From JAUMBM01 sp964441755 (GTDB lineage: Bacteria; Bacteroidota; Bacteroidia; Chitinophagales; Saprospiraceae), in the NCBI GenBank assembly GCA_964441755.1, contig CAYTVG010000034.1, positions 1 to 21,534 of the forward strand: a DNA stretch of 21,534 bases, in the 5' to 3' direction. Within the stretch, counting starts at the first letter, position 1, and each line of letters begins with the position of its first letter. Both the position numbers and the translations under genes were made by a program. Below the pieces are notes generated by a model. The model was not told where the DNA came from and did not search any database. It saw nothing but the letters and a program-made list of their open reading frames with translations. Shown in pieces: positions 7,658 through 17,700 of this stretch.

Positions 7658-10600
7658 ATGAATAAATTAATATTATACTATTTCACTACATTGTTATTGC
7701 TGATCTTTGCAGGAGCGAAGGCTTTGGCACAAACGGACATTGACTGTGATCCCACCGCCAACCAACCGATTACCGGCGGGGATGTAATATTCAATTACGG
7801 CAATGCCACCAATGTAGTTTCTTTCCGCAACCGGGCGAGTTATACCGTTGCGCAGCCGATGACCGGCTTTCAGTTTTCGCAGCCCTTCAGCTCGCAGGGG
7901 GGCTTTTGGGCGCGATTTCTGTTGCCGCCACAGGCGCCTAATGTAATTGTCAGTCAGGGAGACTTTCCTGACCGGGTACTCATTCGTTGGTCACTGGATC
8001 CGCTCAGTTCGGAGGCCAAGGAGGGCTATGTAGTGCTACGAGACGGAGCTTTTCTGGCACAGGTGGGTGCCGATATTTCCCAGTTCATAGACTTCAACGT
8101 GCAGGCGGGTGAGTTTTATGAGTACAGCGTCTACGGGCTCAATCAGTTTGGCAGTGGAGCCAGAGGCAGGGCGGTGGGCTTTGTCAATCCGAACGGGGTT
8201 ATCACGGGTAAGCTGGAGACCTTCAGCGGTAATCCTGTAGTGGGGGCTTACGTGAGGTTGACACCTACCGTCGGGCGCTCGCTGCATTTCGATGGTGTCA
8301 GTGACTATCTGTGCGTAACGCACGTACCGGCGGTGCCGACCAATATGTGGACGGTCTCGGCCTGGGTAAAAATCGACGCTGGCTATGATCGCGACGGTAT
8401 CATCGACCTGGGCAGTGACCTCAATAAAAACTTTTGGCTGCATACCACGCCCGCCAGCAGCGGCAAGGGAGTGGTGGCCAGTGTGGGCAATGGCAACGGT
8501 GCCACCAGCCTGACACATGTATTTACCGAAAACCCCAATGGCTGGCATCAGGTGACGGCTGTATACAACGGTATTTCGCTGTTGTTGTACATCGACGGTC
8601 ACTATGTATCTTCTGTCAAAGCGAGCATCGCCAATGAGGATGCACTGCTTACTATCGGCAGCCGCCGCAACCAGACGGGCTTTTTCCATGGCCGTATCGA
8701 TGATGTACGTCTCTACAACGCGCCCCTGACGAGCACCCAGATTTTCCTGACGCGCGACCTGACGGTATCCAGATCGACAGCTAATCTGGTAGCTTACTGG
8801 AAGTTTGATGAAGGTCTGGGGGTGAAGGCATTTGACCTTTCCGACAACGACATGCACGCCTTTATCAACGGTGCAGGCTTCAGTTCCGATGCAGCACCGG
8901 TCAACAATGCCGGATTCACCGATGGCGGGGGCTTCTATGCTATTGAAGGGGTCAACTACAGCCAGGCACAGACGTTTACGGCAACGCCGGTCAAGAATTT
9001 CTATTCGCGTTTTGCTTTGGAATTCAATGCTGCTTATTCATCCTACGCTAGGCTGACCGATTTTGATCTGCCGGATACGGCTACGGTAGAGATCAACCTG
9101 CATCCGTTTGATCTGCAGTCGCGACAGGTAGTGCTGGCCAAGGGCAACGATGATTTTATATTTGGTATTGAGAATAATAATTTCTTTCTGACCATTAACG
9201 GACAGACACAGGTACTGGGGCCAGCGACTACCGCTTACCAGCACCTGTCGCTTACCCTCAACGCCTATACGGGTCAGGTGACCTACTATAAAAATGGCGA
9301 CCTCCAAACTACGCTCACTTACAGCGACCTGCGCGGTGAGTGGACGGGTGAACCCTGGCAGTTGGGTGCCGCAGGCAGCCCGGGGGCAGATTTTTACACG
9401 GGCCTGCTGGATGAGTTGGCTTTTTACCACAGCGTGCTGAGCGTAGCCAACATACAACTCAACGCTTCGCCCTTTGGCAGTGGGGGGACGGATGTAGCCA
9501 ATCCCTACCTGATCAGTTATTTTTCACTGGATGAAGGCGATGGTACAGAACTGGTCGACTATGGTCCTGCCATGAGCGGTATCGGGACCGTTTTCAATGC
9601 GCCTTTTTCCATCATTACTTACCGGCAGGAGGCGACACCCAACCTGTTTCAGCCGAGCCAGCGAGTGGTCAATATCAATCAAAGCTCTACCGCAGCTTCC
9701 GGCATCGACTTTGTCAACCAGTCGACGGTGACCATCTCGGGTGTTGTGCGCTTTGAAAATACCTTCTGTTATCAGCAGGAAGTGGAGATTCTGGTCAACG
9801 GGCAGTCGTATTTTCCCCAGATATTTACCGATATCAATGGTCGTTTTGTAGCCGATTTTGAACCTGGGGTGACAGTGACGCTGACACCGCGTTACAGTGA
9901 TCATGTATTTAGCCCCGGTTTTTTTCAGGTACGACGCCTCAACCGGCCGGTGGCCGGGGTGCTTTTTCAAAACCAGACGAAGCGCGAGGTGGTCGGCCAA
10001 ATGGCGGGTGGCAAATGCCGGCTGTCCGTGATTCCCGACGGATCAATCGTAAAAGTGAAAGCGCAGGCGCTTAACGATTGCTACTACCAGGAATTGACGC
10101 TGGACAATCCTGAGGGTAACTTCCATTTTACGGGGCTTCCGCCCATCCCGATGGCCATTAGCGTAACCCAACACTCCAACAACATTATTTACGACTACTT
10201 TCAGTTGCAGGGGGGGCAGGAAACCGATTTGCGCCAGATTGAAAAGGATACCGTAGATTTTATCTACACGGCTCCTCCTAATGTGTTTATACAGCCATTT
10301 GAAGAAAACGGCTGTGCAGGCAGTGGTCTTAAGATGATAGATCAGTCGGCTCCCGCCAACGGGAACCGCAAGTATAAGACGGACGTGCGGGTCTATGAAA
10401 GCTATGACGGTGGTGATTGCTATCTTGATAGTTTTCGCCTGACGATCAATAACCAGATTGCGGAGCTGCCCGAGTATACAATTGATTCGGACACGTCTAC
10501 CTACACTATTGAGTACTGGGCCGGAGCTCCGAATATTGCGGGTAATTATGAGAAATTCCTGCAGGTGACCGCCGAAGTAAAAGGAGCCACTGCTACGGAA

Positions 10601-13600
10601 GTAGAGCGGGTCGTGGTACTGGGCGAGCGCTCGCGCGAGTCAACCTTTACAACCGCCTCACCGGCTATGCCGCTGATCATCCTGCGCGACCCGCCGGGAG
10701 ATGCATCCTCCGCTACCTTGGCCGATGGTTCTACCTATTGTCATGCCTGGTCAAATGCAGCCCTTACGAGCACAACCACGGGCGTAGGTCTTAATCTTGA
10801 CCTTGGTGCGCGGGTGGTGACTTACGCGGGCAGCCCTTTTGGCGGGGTCATCACAGAGACAGAGTCCATCCTTAATACGGATATTACTGCCTCTATTTCA
10901 ACAGGCTTCTCCTACACTAATTCGGCTGAGGTATGTATTACCAACGATATTGAGTACAGCACCTCCGATGGAGATGCCGTATTGTTCGGGGATGCGGATG
11001 TATATGTGGGGGCGGCCGTCAATTTTGAATTCAGTACGACCGATGTGTTAAGCTTTGATCCGGATCTTTGCGAATTCACACTGGGCAATAGTGTACGTGT
11101 ATGGCCTCAGGGCTTTGGTACCAAGTACGTCTACAGTGAATGGCAGATTGAAACAGATGTAATTCCTTCACTGGAACTGATTGGCGATACGCTCTCCGCC
11201 AGGAACTGGCGGCGGATTGTCGACTACAATAAACGACTTAAGGAAAGGGCTGCCTTTAGAGAAAATATCACCTTCGACGGTCTGTCAAGCTATACGCAGA
11301 CACTGACTACCAGTGAGTCTGTATCGGAGGAATTTTCTACGGAAATTGCTTTCACGGCGGGCTTGGCTACGGCCATAGGTTTCGAGGTTCTTGACGTTGG
11401 GGCAACGGTCAGCCTGAGTTTTGAAATTGGTGGGGGCTACCAGCATACGGATAATTTTACCAACGAAACTTCGCGTTCGGTAAGCTTTACCCTGGCTGAT
11501 GACGACCCCAACGACAATTTCACAGTGGATGTACTGGATGATCCTGTCTTTGGTACACCCGTTTTCAGGCTGAAAAGCGGAGAATCTATGTGTCCCTGGG
11601 AGCCTGGTACGCTCAACCGGGAGGAGGTAGGTTTTTCTATCGACCGCCTGCGCGCTGTCAATGTGCCTGAGAATGATGCTGCCATATTCAATGTGGGCAT
11701 GAGTAACCTTGGACAGACGGGTAACGATCCGCTGGTGTACCTGATCGGCATGGTCCCAAATTCTAATCCGGATGGTGCTGTGCTGGCTTTGAGCGGTGCC
11801 GGTGATATTACCAGTTCTCCGCTTGACTTTCAGATCCTGCCAAACCAGACGATTAATCTTCAGGTTGCGGTTGCCAAAGGTGCTGAAGAGTACAACTATG
11901 AAAATATCGGACTCTTTATGGCATCGGCTTGTCAGTGGGAGCATGCACGCGGTCTGGGGTATAACCTGGCGGAAAATTATGCTGAAAATCCAAGCCCCAC
12001 CCAGGGTCAGTACCAGACCTCGCAGCTGAATAAATTCTACAAGCAATATGAAATAGACGTTGAATTCATCGAGCCCTGTAGCCCGATTGATATCGGCTTC
12101 CCGCAGCAGGACTGGGTGGTGACGCCGGATGACGGTAACATACTTTTCATTACGCTGAACGAATACATCTACGATGATCCTGATCTGGAACTGGTGCGGG
12201 TGCAGTATCGCCGCACGGGTGGTGACGGTTCGTGGATCAACATCGCAGAGCTGCCGGCATTGGAGTTTGCCAACTCACCGGTCTTTAAGATCGTGCAGTG
12301 GGATATGTCCGAACTGGTCGACGGGGGCTATGAGATACGGGCGGTGACACAGTGCTTTGATGTATCCCTCAATCCGGGTATCTCGACGGTCATCAAAGGC
12401 CGTAAGGAAACGCGCCCGCCACAGCTGTTCGGTACCCCGCAGCCGGGCGACGGCGTACTCAATCCGGGGGATGAGATCTCCATCATGTTCTCCAAGCGCA
12501 TCCGCTGTGACAGGATTTTCCCGGCCGACGGTATTGGTACCAACATCAATATCAACAGTCTGGCCTTGCAGGACATAACCGAAGGGGGTGCCCTTGTGGA
12601 TGTAATCATCACCTGCAACAATGACAAGATTGTCATTGTCCCCAACATTCCCAACCAGTTTATAGAAAACCGCACGCTTCGTGCTACGGTTGCGGGCATC
12701 GAGGACCTGTACGGCAATGCCATTCCGGAGCCTATTTCGTGGGAGTTCCTCGTCAACCGCAACAACCTTTACTGGGAGGGCGGTCGCATCGACGAGTTTG
12801 TATTCGAGGGGAGTCAGTTGGTGGTCAAGCGCAATATCCGCAACCAGGGTGGCAGTATCACCGGCTTCAGTCTGGTGGATATCCCCGAGTGGATGGACGT
12901 CTTCCCGCTGACGGGCAATGTACTTCCGGGTGATTTTGCGGAGATTACCTTCCGCTTCCCGGCTGATATCGTAGGGGGCCTGTACAACACCACCCTGCAG
13001 ATGATTACACCCCAGGGTCCCGAGCCGCTGCCGATTGACCTGCGGGTGGCCTGCCCGGATCCTGCCTGGGTAGTCAACCCACAGGCCTACAGCTACACCA
13101 TGAACATGACAGTGCAGCTGAACATCGAAGGAGAACTGTCAACCGACCGACTGGACCTGATTGGTGCTTTCGTGGGTGACGAACTCCGCGGGTCTGCTTA
13201 TGTACAGTACATTCGCGATATGGACCGCTACCTGGCTTTCATCACTGTGTACAGCAATCAGGTATCCGGTGAGACGGTGACCTTCCGCATCTGGGATGCC
13301 TCAACTTGCCTGCTCTATGGACAGGCGGCTGAGAGCTTCGTATTTGAGACGAATGACCTGATCGGCTCGCCGCTGGTACCGCAGGTAATTCATACCAACA
13401 ACCTGGTGCGGGTAGCTATCCCCATCCTCTGGGGCTGGAACTGGATCTCGTACAACGTCAACCTGCCGGATCCGTCGATCAACACGGCCCTGGCAAGTCT
13501 GACAGCACCGCAGGGGGCTACCATTAAGGGACAGACTTCCTTCAGCCAGTACTTTAATGCCGGTAATCTGTGGGCAGGCTCGCTCAATGAGCTGTCACAC

Positions 13601-14596
13601 CTGACGATGTACCAGTACCGCTCCAATGGCCTTGATTCCATCATCCTGCTGGGTAATCCGGTGAATCTCGGGACGACGACCATTCCGATTGTACAGGGCT
13701 GGAACTGGATCAGCTACCTGCCGCTGCAGGGTATGACGGTCGACAGTGCGCTACAGTCGCTGGTGCCGCTCAACGGGGACGTAATCAAGAGCCAGACGAC
13801 CTTCGCGCAGTATGTAGCGGGTGTGGGCTGGATCGGTAATATGAGCTTTATGCGCCCGACTCAGGGTTATTTGCTACGACTGAGCAATCCGGGTACACTG
13901 CAGTATCCGCCGCGCCGCTTGTGGGAGGATGAGGTTAGTTTCCGCTCCGGCGCTGATCCTGAACTGGCGAGCCTGAGCGAGCACTGGACCGTGAATCCGA
14001 CGCAGTACGAGCACACCATGAACGTGATTGCGCTGGTACGCAATGGTGAAGGCGAGAATGTCCTGTCGTCTGACACAGAAGTAGGCGCCTTTATGGAAGG
14101 TCAGGTGCGGGGCGCAGCCAAGCCGGTCTACATCGAAGCACTGGATGCGTGGCTGCTGTTCCTGACGGTCTATAGCAATGAGGAGGGCGACATGCTGAGC
14201 TTCCGGCTGTACGATGAGTCAGCGGGTGCGGAGTATGCGCTCACAGGCCAGCAGGTGTTCATTGCCAACCGCATTGCGGGCAGCATTGATCAGCCGGTGG
14301 TGCTGACGCTGGGTGACGTGACGGAGGTGAGCGAGCCGGGCATAGCTGCCGGACTTCGCGTCTTCCCCAACCCGGCCCGCGAGCGCGTGTTTGTGCGCTT
14401 TGAAGCTGCTCAGGCAGAAGAAGTGCTTGTGCGCGTAACGGATGCCCTTGGTCGCCAGGTGGCACAGATGAAGCATGCTGCACATGCGGGTGAAAACACG
14501 CTTGAGTGGGCACCGGCAGGGCTTGCGCGCGGCCTGTATACGCTGAGCCTGCACAGTGGTGCGGGTGTACAGACTGTGCGGGTTGAGTTGCAGTAG
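7658..14596 (+). CDS. Giant LamG-domain T9SS surface protein
   Basis: I start at ATG 7658 because the signal peptide (MNKLILYYFTTLLLLIFAG, cleavage near ALAQ) begins there; an upstream in-frame TTG at 7634 would only add eight unlikely residues. The protein has 2312 residues. Visible order: an FN3-like segment (about 90-178); LamG/concanavalin domain 1 (about 207-370, LHFDGVSDY and GRIDDVRLYN); a second LamG-like domain (about 447-610); carboxypeptidase-regulatory-like beta segments (about 694-845); a long unassigned region; a Thr/Ser-rich beta segment ending in GESMCPWEPGT (about 1211-1326); a Big_5-like Ig domain (about 1586-1710); a module of about 110 residues at about 1804-1912 and again at about 2110-2220; a duplicated GWNWISY unit (about 1926 and 2014); and a T9SS sorting domain (about 2230-2312, VFPNPARE, DALGRQV, GLYTLSL). 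It should be exported through T9SS and cell-surface anchored or released. The LamG domains suggest glycan or protein binding; no enzyme active site is recognised. Confidence 0.92.
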   Translation: MNKLILYYFTTLLLLIFAGAKALAQTDIDCDPTANQPITGGDVIFNYGNATNVVSFRNRASYTVAQPMTGFQFSQPFSSQGGFWARFLLPPQAPNVIVSQGDFPDRVLIRWSLDPLSSEAKEGYVVLRDGAFLAQVGADISQFIDFNVQAGEFYEYSVYGLNQFGSGARGRAVGFVNPNGVITGKLETFSGNPVVGAYVRLTPTVGRSLHFDGVSDYLCVTHVPAVPTNMWTVSAWVKIDAGYDRDGIIDLGSDLNKNFWLHTTPASSGKGVVASVGNGNGATSLTHVFTENPNGWHQVTAVYNGISLLLYIDGHYVSSVKASIANEDALLTIGSRRNQTGFFHGRIDDVRLYNAPLTSTQIFLTRDLTVSRSTANLVAYWKFDEGLGVKAFDLSDNDMHAFINGAGFSSDAAPVNNAGFTDGGGFYAIEGVNYSQAQTFTATPVKNFYSRFALEFNAAYSSYARLTDFDLPDTATVEINLHPFDLQSRQVVLAKGNDDFIFGIENNNFFLTINGQTQVLGPATTAYQHLSLTLNAYTGQVTYYKNGDLQTTLTYSDLRGEWTGEPWQLGAAGSPGADFYTGLLDELAFYHSVLSVANIQLNASPFGSGGTDVANPYLISYFSLDEGDGTELVDYGPAMSGIGTVFNAPFSIITYRQEATPNLFQPSQRVVNINQSSTAASGIDFVNQSTVTISGVVRFENTFCYQQEVEILVNGQSYFPQIFTDINGRFVADFEPGVTVTLTPRYSDHVFSPGFFQVRRLNRPVAGVLFQNQTKREVVGQMAGGKCRLSVIPDGSIVKVKAQALNDCYYQELTLDNPEGNFHFTGLPPIPMAISVTQHSNNIIYDYFQLQGGQETDLRQIEKDTVDFIYTAPPNVFIQPFEENGCAGSGLKMIDQSAPANGNRKYKTDVRVYESYDGGDCYLDSFRLTINNQIAELPEYTIDSDTSTYTIEYWAGAPNIAGNYEKFLQVTAEVKGATATEVERVVVLGERSRESTFTTASPAMPLIILRDPPGDASSATLADGSTYCHAWSNAALTSTTTGVGLNLDLGARVVTYAGSPFGGVITETESILNTDITASISTGFSYTNSAEVCITNDIEYSTSDGDAVLFGDADVYVGAAVNFEFSTTDVLSFDPDLCEFTLGNSVRVWPQGFGTKYVYSEWQIETDVIPSLELIGDTLSARNWRRIVDYNKRLKERAAFRENITFDGLSSYTQTLTTSESVSEEFSTEIAFTAGLATAIGFEVLDVGATVSLSFEIGGGYQHTDNFTNETSRSVSFTLADDDPNDNFTVDVLDDPVFGTPVFRLKSGESMCPWEPGTLNREEVGFSIDRLRAVNVPENDAAIFNVGMSNLGQTGNDPLVYLIGMVPNSNPDGAVLALSGAGDITSSPLDFQILPNQTINLQVAVAKGAEEYNYENIGLFMASACQWEHARGLGYNLAENYAENPSPTQGQYQTSQLNKFYKQYEIDVEFIEPCSPIDIGFPQQDWVVTPDDGNILFITLNEYIYDDPDLELVRVQYRRTGGDGSWINIAELPALEFANSPVFKIVQWDMSELVDGGYEIRAVTQCFDVSLNPGISTVIKGRKETRPPQLFGTPQPGDGVLNPGDEISIMFSKRIRCDRIFPADGIGTNININSLALQDITEGGALVDVIITCNNDKIVIVPNIPNQFIENRTLRATVAGIEDLYGNAIPEPISWEFLVNRNNLYWEGGRIDEFVFEGSQLVVKRNIRNQGGSITGFSLVDIPEWMDVFPLTGNVLPGDFAEITFRFPADIVGGLYNTTLQMITPQGPEPLPIDLRVACPDPAWVVNPQAYSYTMNMTVQLNIEGELSTDRLDLIGAFVGDELRGSAYVQYIRDMDRYLAFITVYSNQVSGETVTFRIWDASTCLLYGQAAESFVFETNDLIGSPLVPQVIHTNNLVRVAIPILWGWNWISYNVNLPDPSINTALASLTAPQGATIKGQTSFSQYFNAGNLWAGSLNELSHLTMYQYRSNGLDSIILLGNPVNLGTTTIPIVQGWNWISYLPLQGMTVDSALQSLVPLNGDVIKSQTTFAQYVAGVGWIGNMSFMRPTQGYLLRLSNPGTLQYPPRRLWEDEVSFRSGADPELASLSEHWTVNPTQYEHTMNVIALVRNGEGENVLSSDTEVGAFMEGQVRGAAKPVYIEALDAWLLFLTVYSNEEGDMLSFRLYDESAGAEYALTGQQVFIANRIAGSIDQPVVLTLGDVTEVSEPGIAAGLRVFPNPARERVFVRFEAAQAEEVLVRVTDALGRQVAQMKHAAHAGENTLEWAPAGLARGLYTLSLHSGAGVQTVRVELQ

Positions 14597-14698
14597 GGTT
14601 AGGCTCATTTTTACCGGCGAGCTTCGCTCGCCGGTAAAAATGAGTTTCCTTTTAGCCTGCCCGCCAGCGGCGGGCATGCTAAAAGGAAACTTAACCCT
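14595..14698. repeat. Double-hairpin junction filling the intergenic gap
   Basis: Two adjacent inverted repeats are closed by an outer pairing. Hairpin 1 (14604-14644) has a perfect 19-bp stem, left arm CTCATTTTTACCGGCGAGC, with a TTC loop. Hairpin 2 (14644-14690) has a 13-bp outer stem (GTTTCCTTTTAGC), one C/T mismatch and an 8-bp inner stem (TGCCCGCC) with an AGC loop. AGGGTTA (14595-14601, overlapping the stop codon) pairs with TAACCCT (14692-14698). In both hairpins the T-rich tract lies in the 5' arm and the A-rich tract in the 3' arm, so no U-run follows either GC stem. This is unlike an intrinsic terminator and could be an RNA junction, cruciform or repeat element. The next start codon is 22 bp beyond. 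Confidence 0.8.
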
Positions 14699-14719
14699 GT
14701 ACAATCAAAATAAACGACA

Positions 14720-17700
14720 ATGAAGCATGTCAAAAATATGATAACCGCCCTGGCGGCAGCCTGCCTGCTGCTAGGGTTTTTACCAACGGTCACTAGTGCG
14801 CAGGAGACCTGCCACACCGCCGCCGCCTCGGCGGCGGTATACGACAACGGCTGGCAGCCGGGCGACGCGGCGGGCCCGGGCTTCGGCAGCTGGCAGCTGG
14901 CGACCTCGGGCTCGGCCAGCTACGGCCTCGGCAGCTCGACGACCAACGGCAACGGGGACAGCAACGGCGACGGGGACATCGACACGGGCGGTCGCTCGTG
15001 GCGACTGTCGGCGGCCAACGGCGGGGGCGTCAACGCCACGCTGAGCGTGACGCCGGGCCTGGGCACGGGCAGCCGGCTGCGGGCGCTGCTGGACCACGGG
15101 ACGATGAGCGGCAGCAGCACGGTGGGCTACAGCCTGCGCAACGCGCAGGGACAGGAGGTGCTGCGCATCTTCTACGAAGGGGCCAACTTCCGCTACCTGG
15201 TGCAGGATGCGCAGGGCAACCGGCAGACGGGGCTGACCTACTCGGATGAGGGGCTTTCGTTTGAACTGACGATCGGAGCCAATGACAGCTACAGCCTGGA
15301 GCTGGTACAGCTGGTCGGCCGCACGGCCAACATCAGCGGCCAGCTGAAGAATGTGGCTACGGGCCTGCGGATGGTGGAGCAGCTGCAGCTGTACGCCTAC
15401 CACGGGCAGGCGGTGCCGGCAGTGAGTTTTTTCAACGGTATCGAAGTGTGCCGGCCGATTGTGTGCCAGCTGGCTTCGGTGACGGCAGGGGCGCAGACGG
15501 CCTGCGACGGGCAGACAAACACCTACAGCCAGTCGCTGCTGCTGACGTATACGAGCGCAGCCCCTGCAGGCGGACAGCTGGAGATCAACGGGCAGACGTA
15601 TGCGATGACGGCGGGGGCGCTGAACCAGACGATTACGCTGACGGGCCTGCCTGCCAACGGACAGGGGGTGAGCGTGAGTGTGAGCGTTGCGGGCGAAAAC
15701 CCGCTCTGTGCACAGACCTACAACAACCTGTTTGCGGCGCCGGGTGACTGTGTGGCGCCGCAGATCAGTTGTCCTGGCAGTGTGACGGTCTCGTCGTCTC
15801 AGGACAGCTGCGGGGCGGTGGTGAGCTATGCCCTGCCGACAGCGACGGACAACGTTGCAGGTGTGACGCTGAACCGTACGGGCGGCCCTGCGAGCGGGAG
15901 CTTTTTTGCGCTGGGAGCGACGACAGTGAGCTGGCGGGCGACGGATGCTGCCGGCAACACGGCCGACTGTTCGTTTGTGGTGACGGTCAGTGAGGTGGCT
16001 CCGCGGGCGCTGTGCCGGGATGTGTCGGTCTATCTGGACGATGATGGTGAGGCGGGCATTGCGGTGGCGGACATCGATGCGGGCTCGGCAGACAACTGCG
16101 GCATTGCTTCGCGGGTGCTGAGCAATATGTCGTTTGACTGCGACAGCACGGGTGGGCGTACTGTGCAGCTGACGGTGACGGACAGTGCAGGGCTTACGGC
16201 CGTATGTACTGCGACGGTGACGGTGGCTGACACGACAGCACCGGTGCTGGTGTGCCGCAGCAGTACGCTGGTGCTGACGACGGGTAACACCCTAAACCTG
16301 CAGGAATCAGACGTAGTAGACCAGCTCAACACAACAGACAACTGCGGTATCAGCAGCATCAGCATACCGTCGCTGAGTTTCAACATCGGCAATGCGGGTC
16401 TGATCGTGCCCATACAGGTGAGTGCAGTGGATATGTCCGGCAACAGCAGCAGCTGTGTCGGCAGCGTGCAACTGGTATCGGGCGATGATCCCTACCAGGG
16501 CTGGAGTGTCGACAATCCTTCGGGCTATACCTATACCGCCAACCTGACGGCACAGCTGGTGATCGACGGGGAAGTGGACAATGACACGAGCAAGGTGGTG
16601 GCACTGCTGTCGGGCAGTGAGGTGCGGGCGGTGAATACGCCGGTGCGCATCGGCACGCAGGTGTTCCACTTCTTTACAATCTACTCGAATGTAGCCGGCG
16701 GAGAGCGGCTGCAGATAAAGCTGTACGACCCGTCGACGGAGGCAGTGCTGACGTCTGTGGACAGCTTCACCTTCCGGCAGCAGACGGTGACGGGCTCACT
16801 GGATGCGCCTTACGAGCTGTCGTTCAGCTCGGACGGGGATCTGCTGATCAGCATGGAGGCGATACCGGGGCAGCGGCGGCTGCAGGGGATGGACTTCCGG
16901 CCGGTGGCGCTGCGGGATTATCTGAACCAGCGGGACAGTGACCCGATTGTGTGGGAGGTGTCGGATAACCCCTACTTTGCGACCCAGATTATCAATGACA
17001 CGCTCTACCTGAGCCCAAGCAGTAGTGAGTGGACAGGCAGTACCAGCCTTGCGATACAGGCCACCGAACAGACGCTGAATGCCTACACGGCAGCGAGCAG
17101 CCTTTCGCTGGAGATACTGCCGGGCTATGCGGGACCGACATTTGAGGCCGTACCACCGCAGTATGCGGCGCCCGGGGAGACCTTCAGCGTGGTGGCGCTG
17201 GCTGACTACGAGACGACTTACACGGGCAGCTGCCTGAACTACAGTCTGTCCCCCCAGCTTCCGGCGGCCATGGTTCCCCCCCTGCCGTTGCCTGCCTGGA
17301 GCGTCAATGGTGCTGCCTACAGCCACACCATGAGTGTGACCCTGCAGGCGCGCTACACGCCTGACTACCTGTTTAGTCATGCCGACGACCGGGTGGCCGC
17401 CTTCATTGGCGGTCAGCTCCGGGGCGTGGCCTCAGCCCAGGTGCTGGGCGGACGTCGGCTGTTTTTGCTGCAGGTATACAACAACCAGGTGCAGGGAGCA
17501 AGTGTGGAGCTGCGGCTGTACAGCGGTGCGCTGGGGCGCGAGTTTGTGCTTGCCGAGCCGCTGACCTTCAGTTCGGGCGGACAGGTAGGTACACCCGACA
17601 GTCCGCTGAGTGCAGACTTTGCGCCGGTGCTGGTGAGCCTTGCCGCGGATGGCCAACTGCGGGTGAGCCTTCGGGATACGAGCTGGCAGGGCAGCCTGTC

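Noticed and set aside
8036..8857. Minus-strand open frame of about 273 codons
   Set aside because: It lies wholly inside the LamG coding region on the opposite strand and has no recognisable features.
14604..14690. Pair of ordinary intrinsic terminators
   Set aside because: The T-rich tracts are in the 5' arms and A-rich tracts in the 3' arms, so neither GC stem is followed by a U-run on either strand.
14780..15403. Minus-strand open frame of about 207 codons
   Set aside because: It is an Arg/Ala/Val-rich shadow of the GC-rich start of the T9SS gene on the plus strand, which has a signal peptide and recognisable domains.
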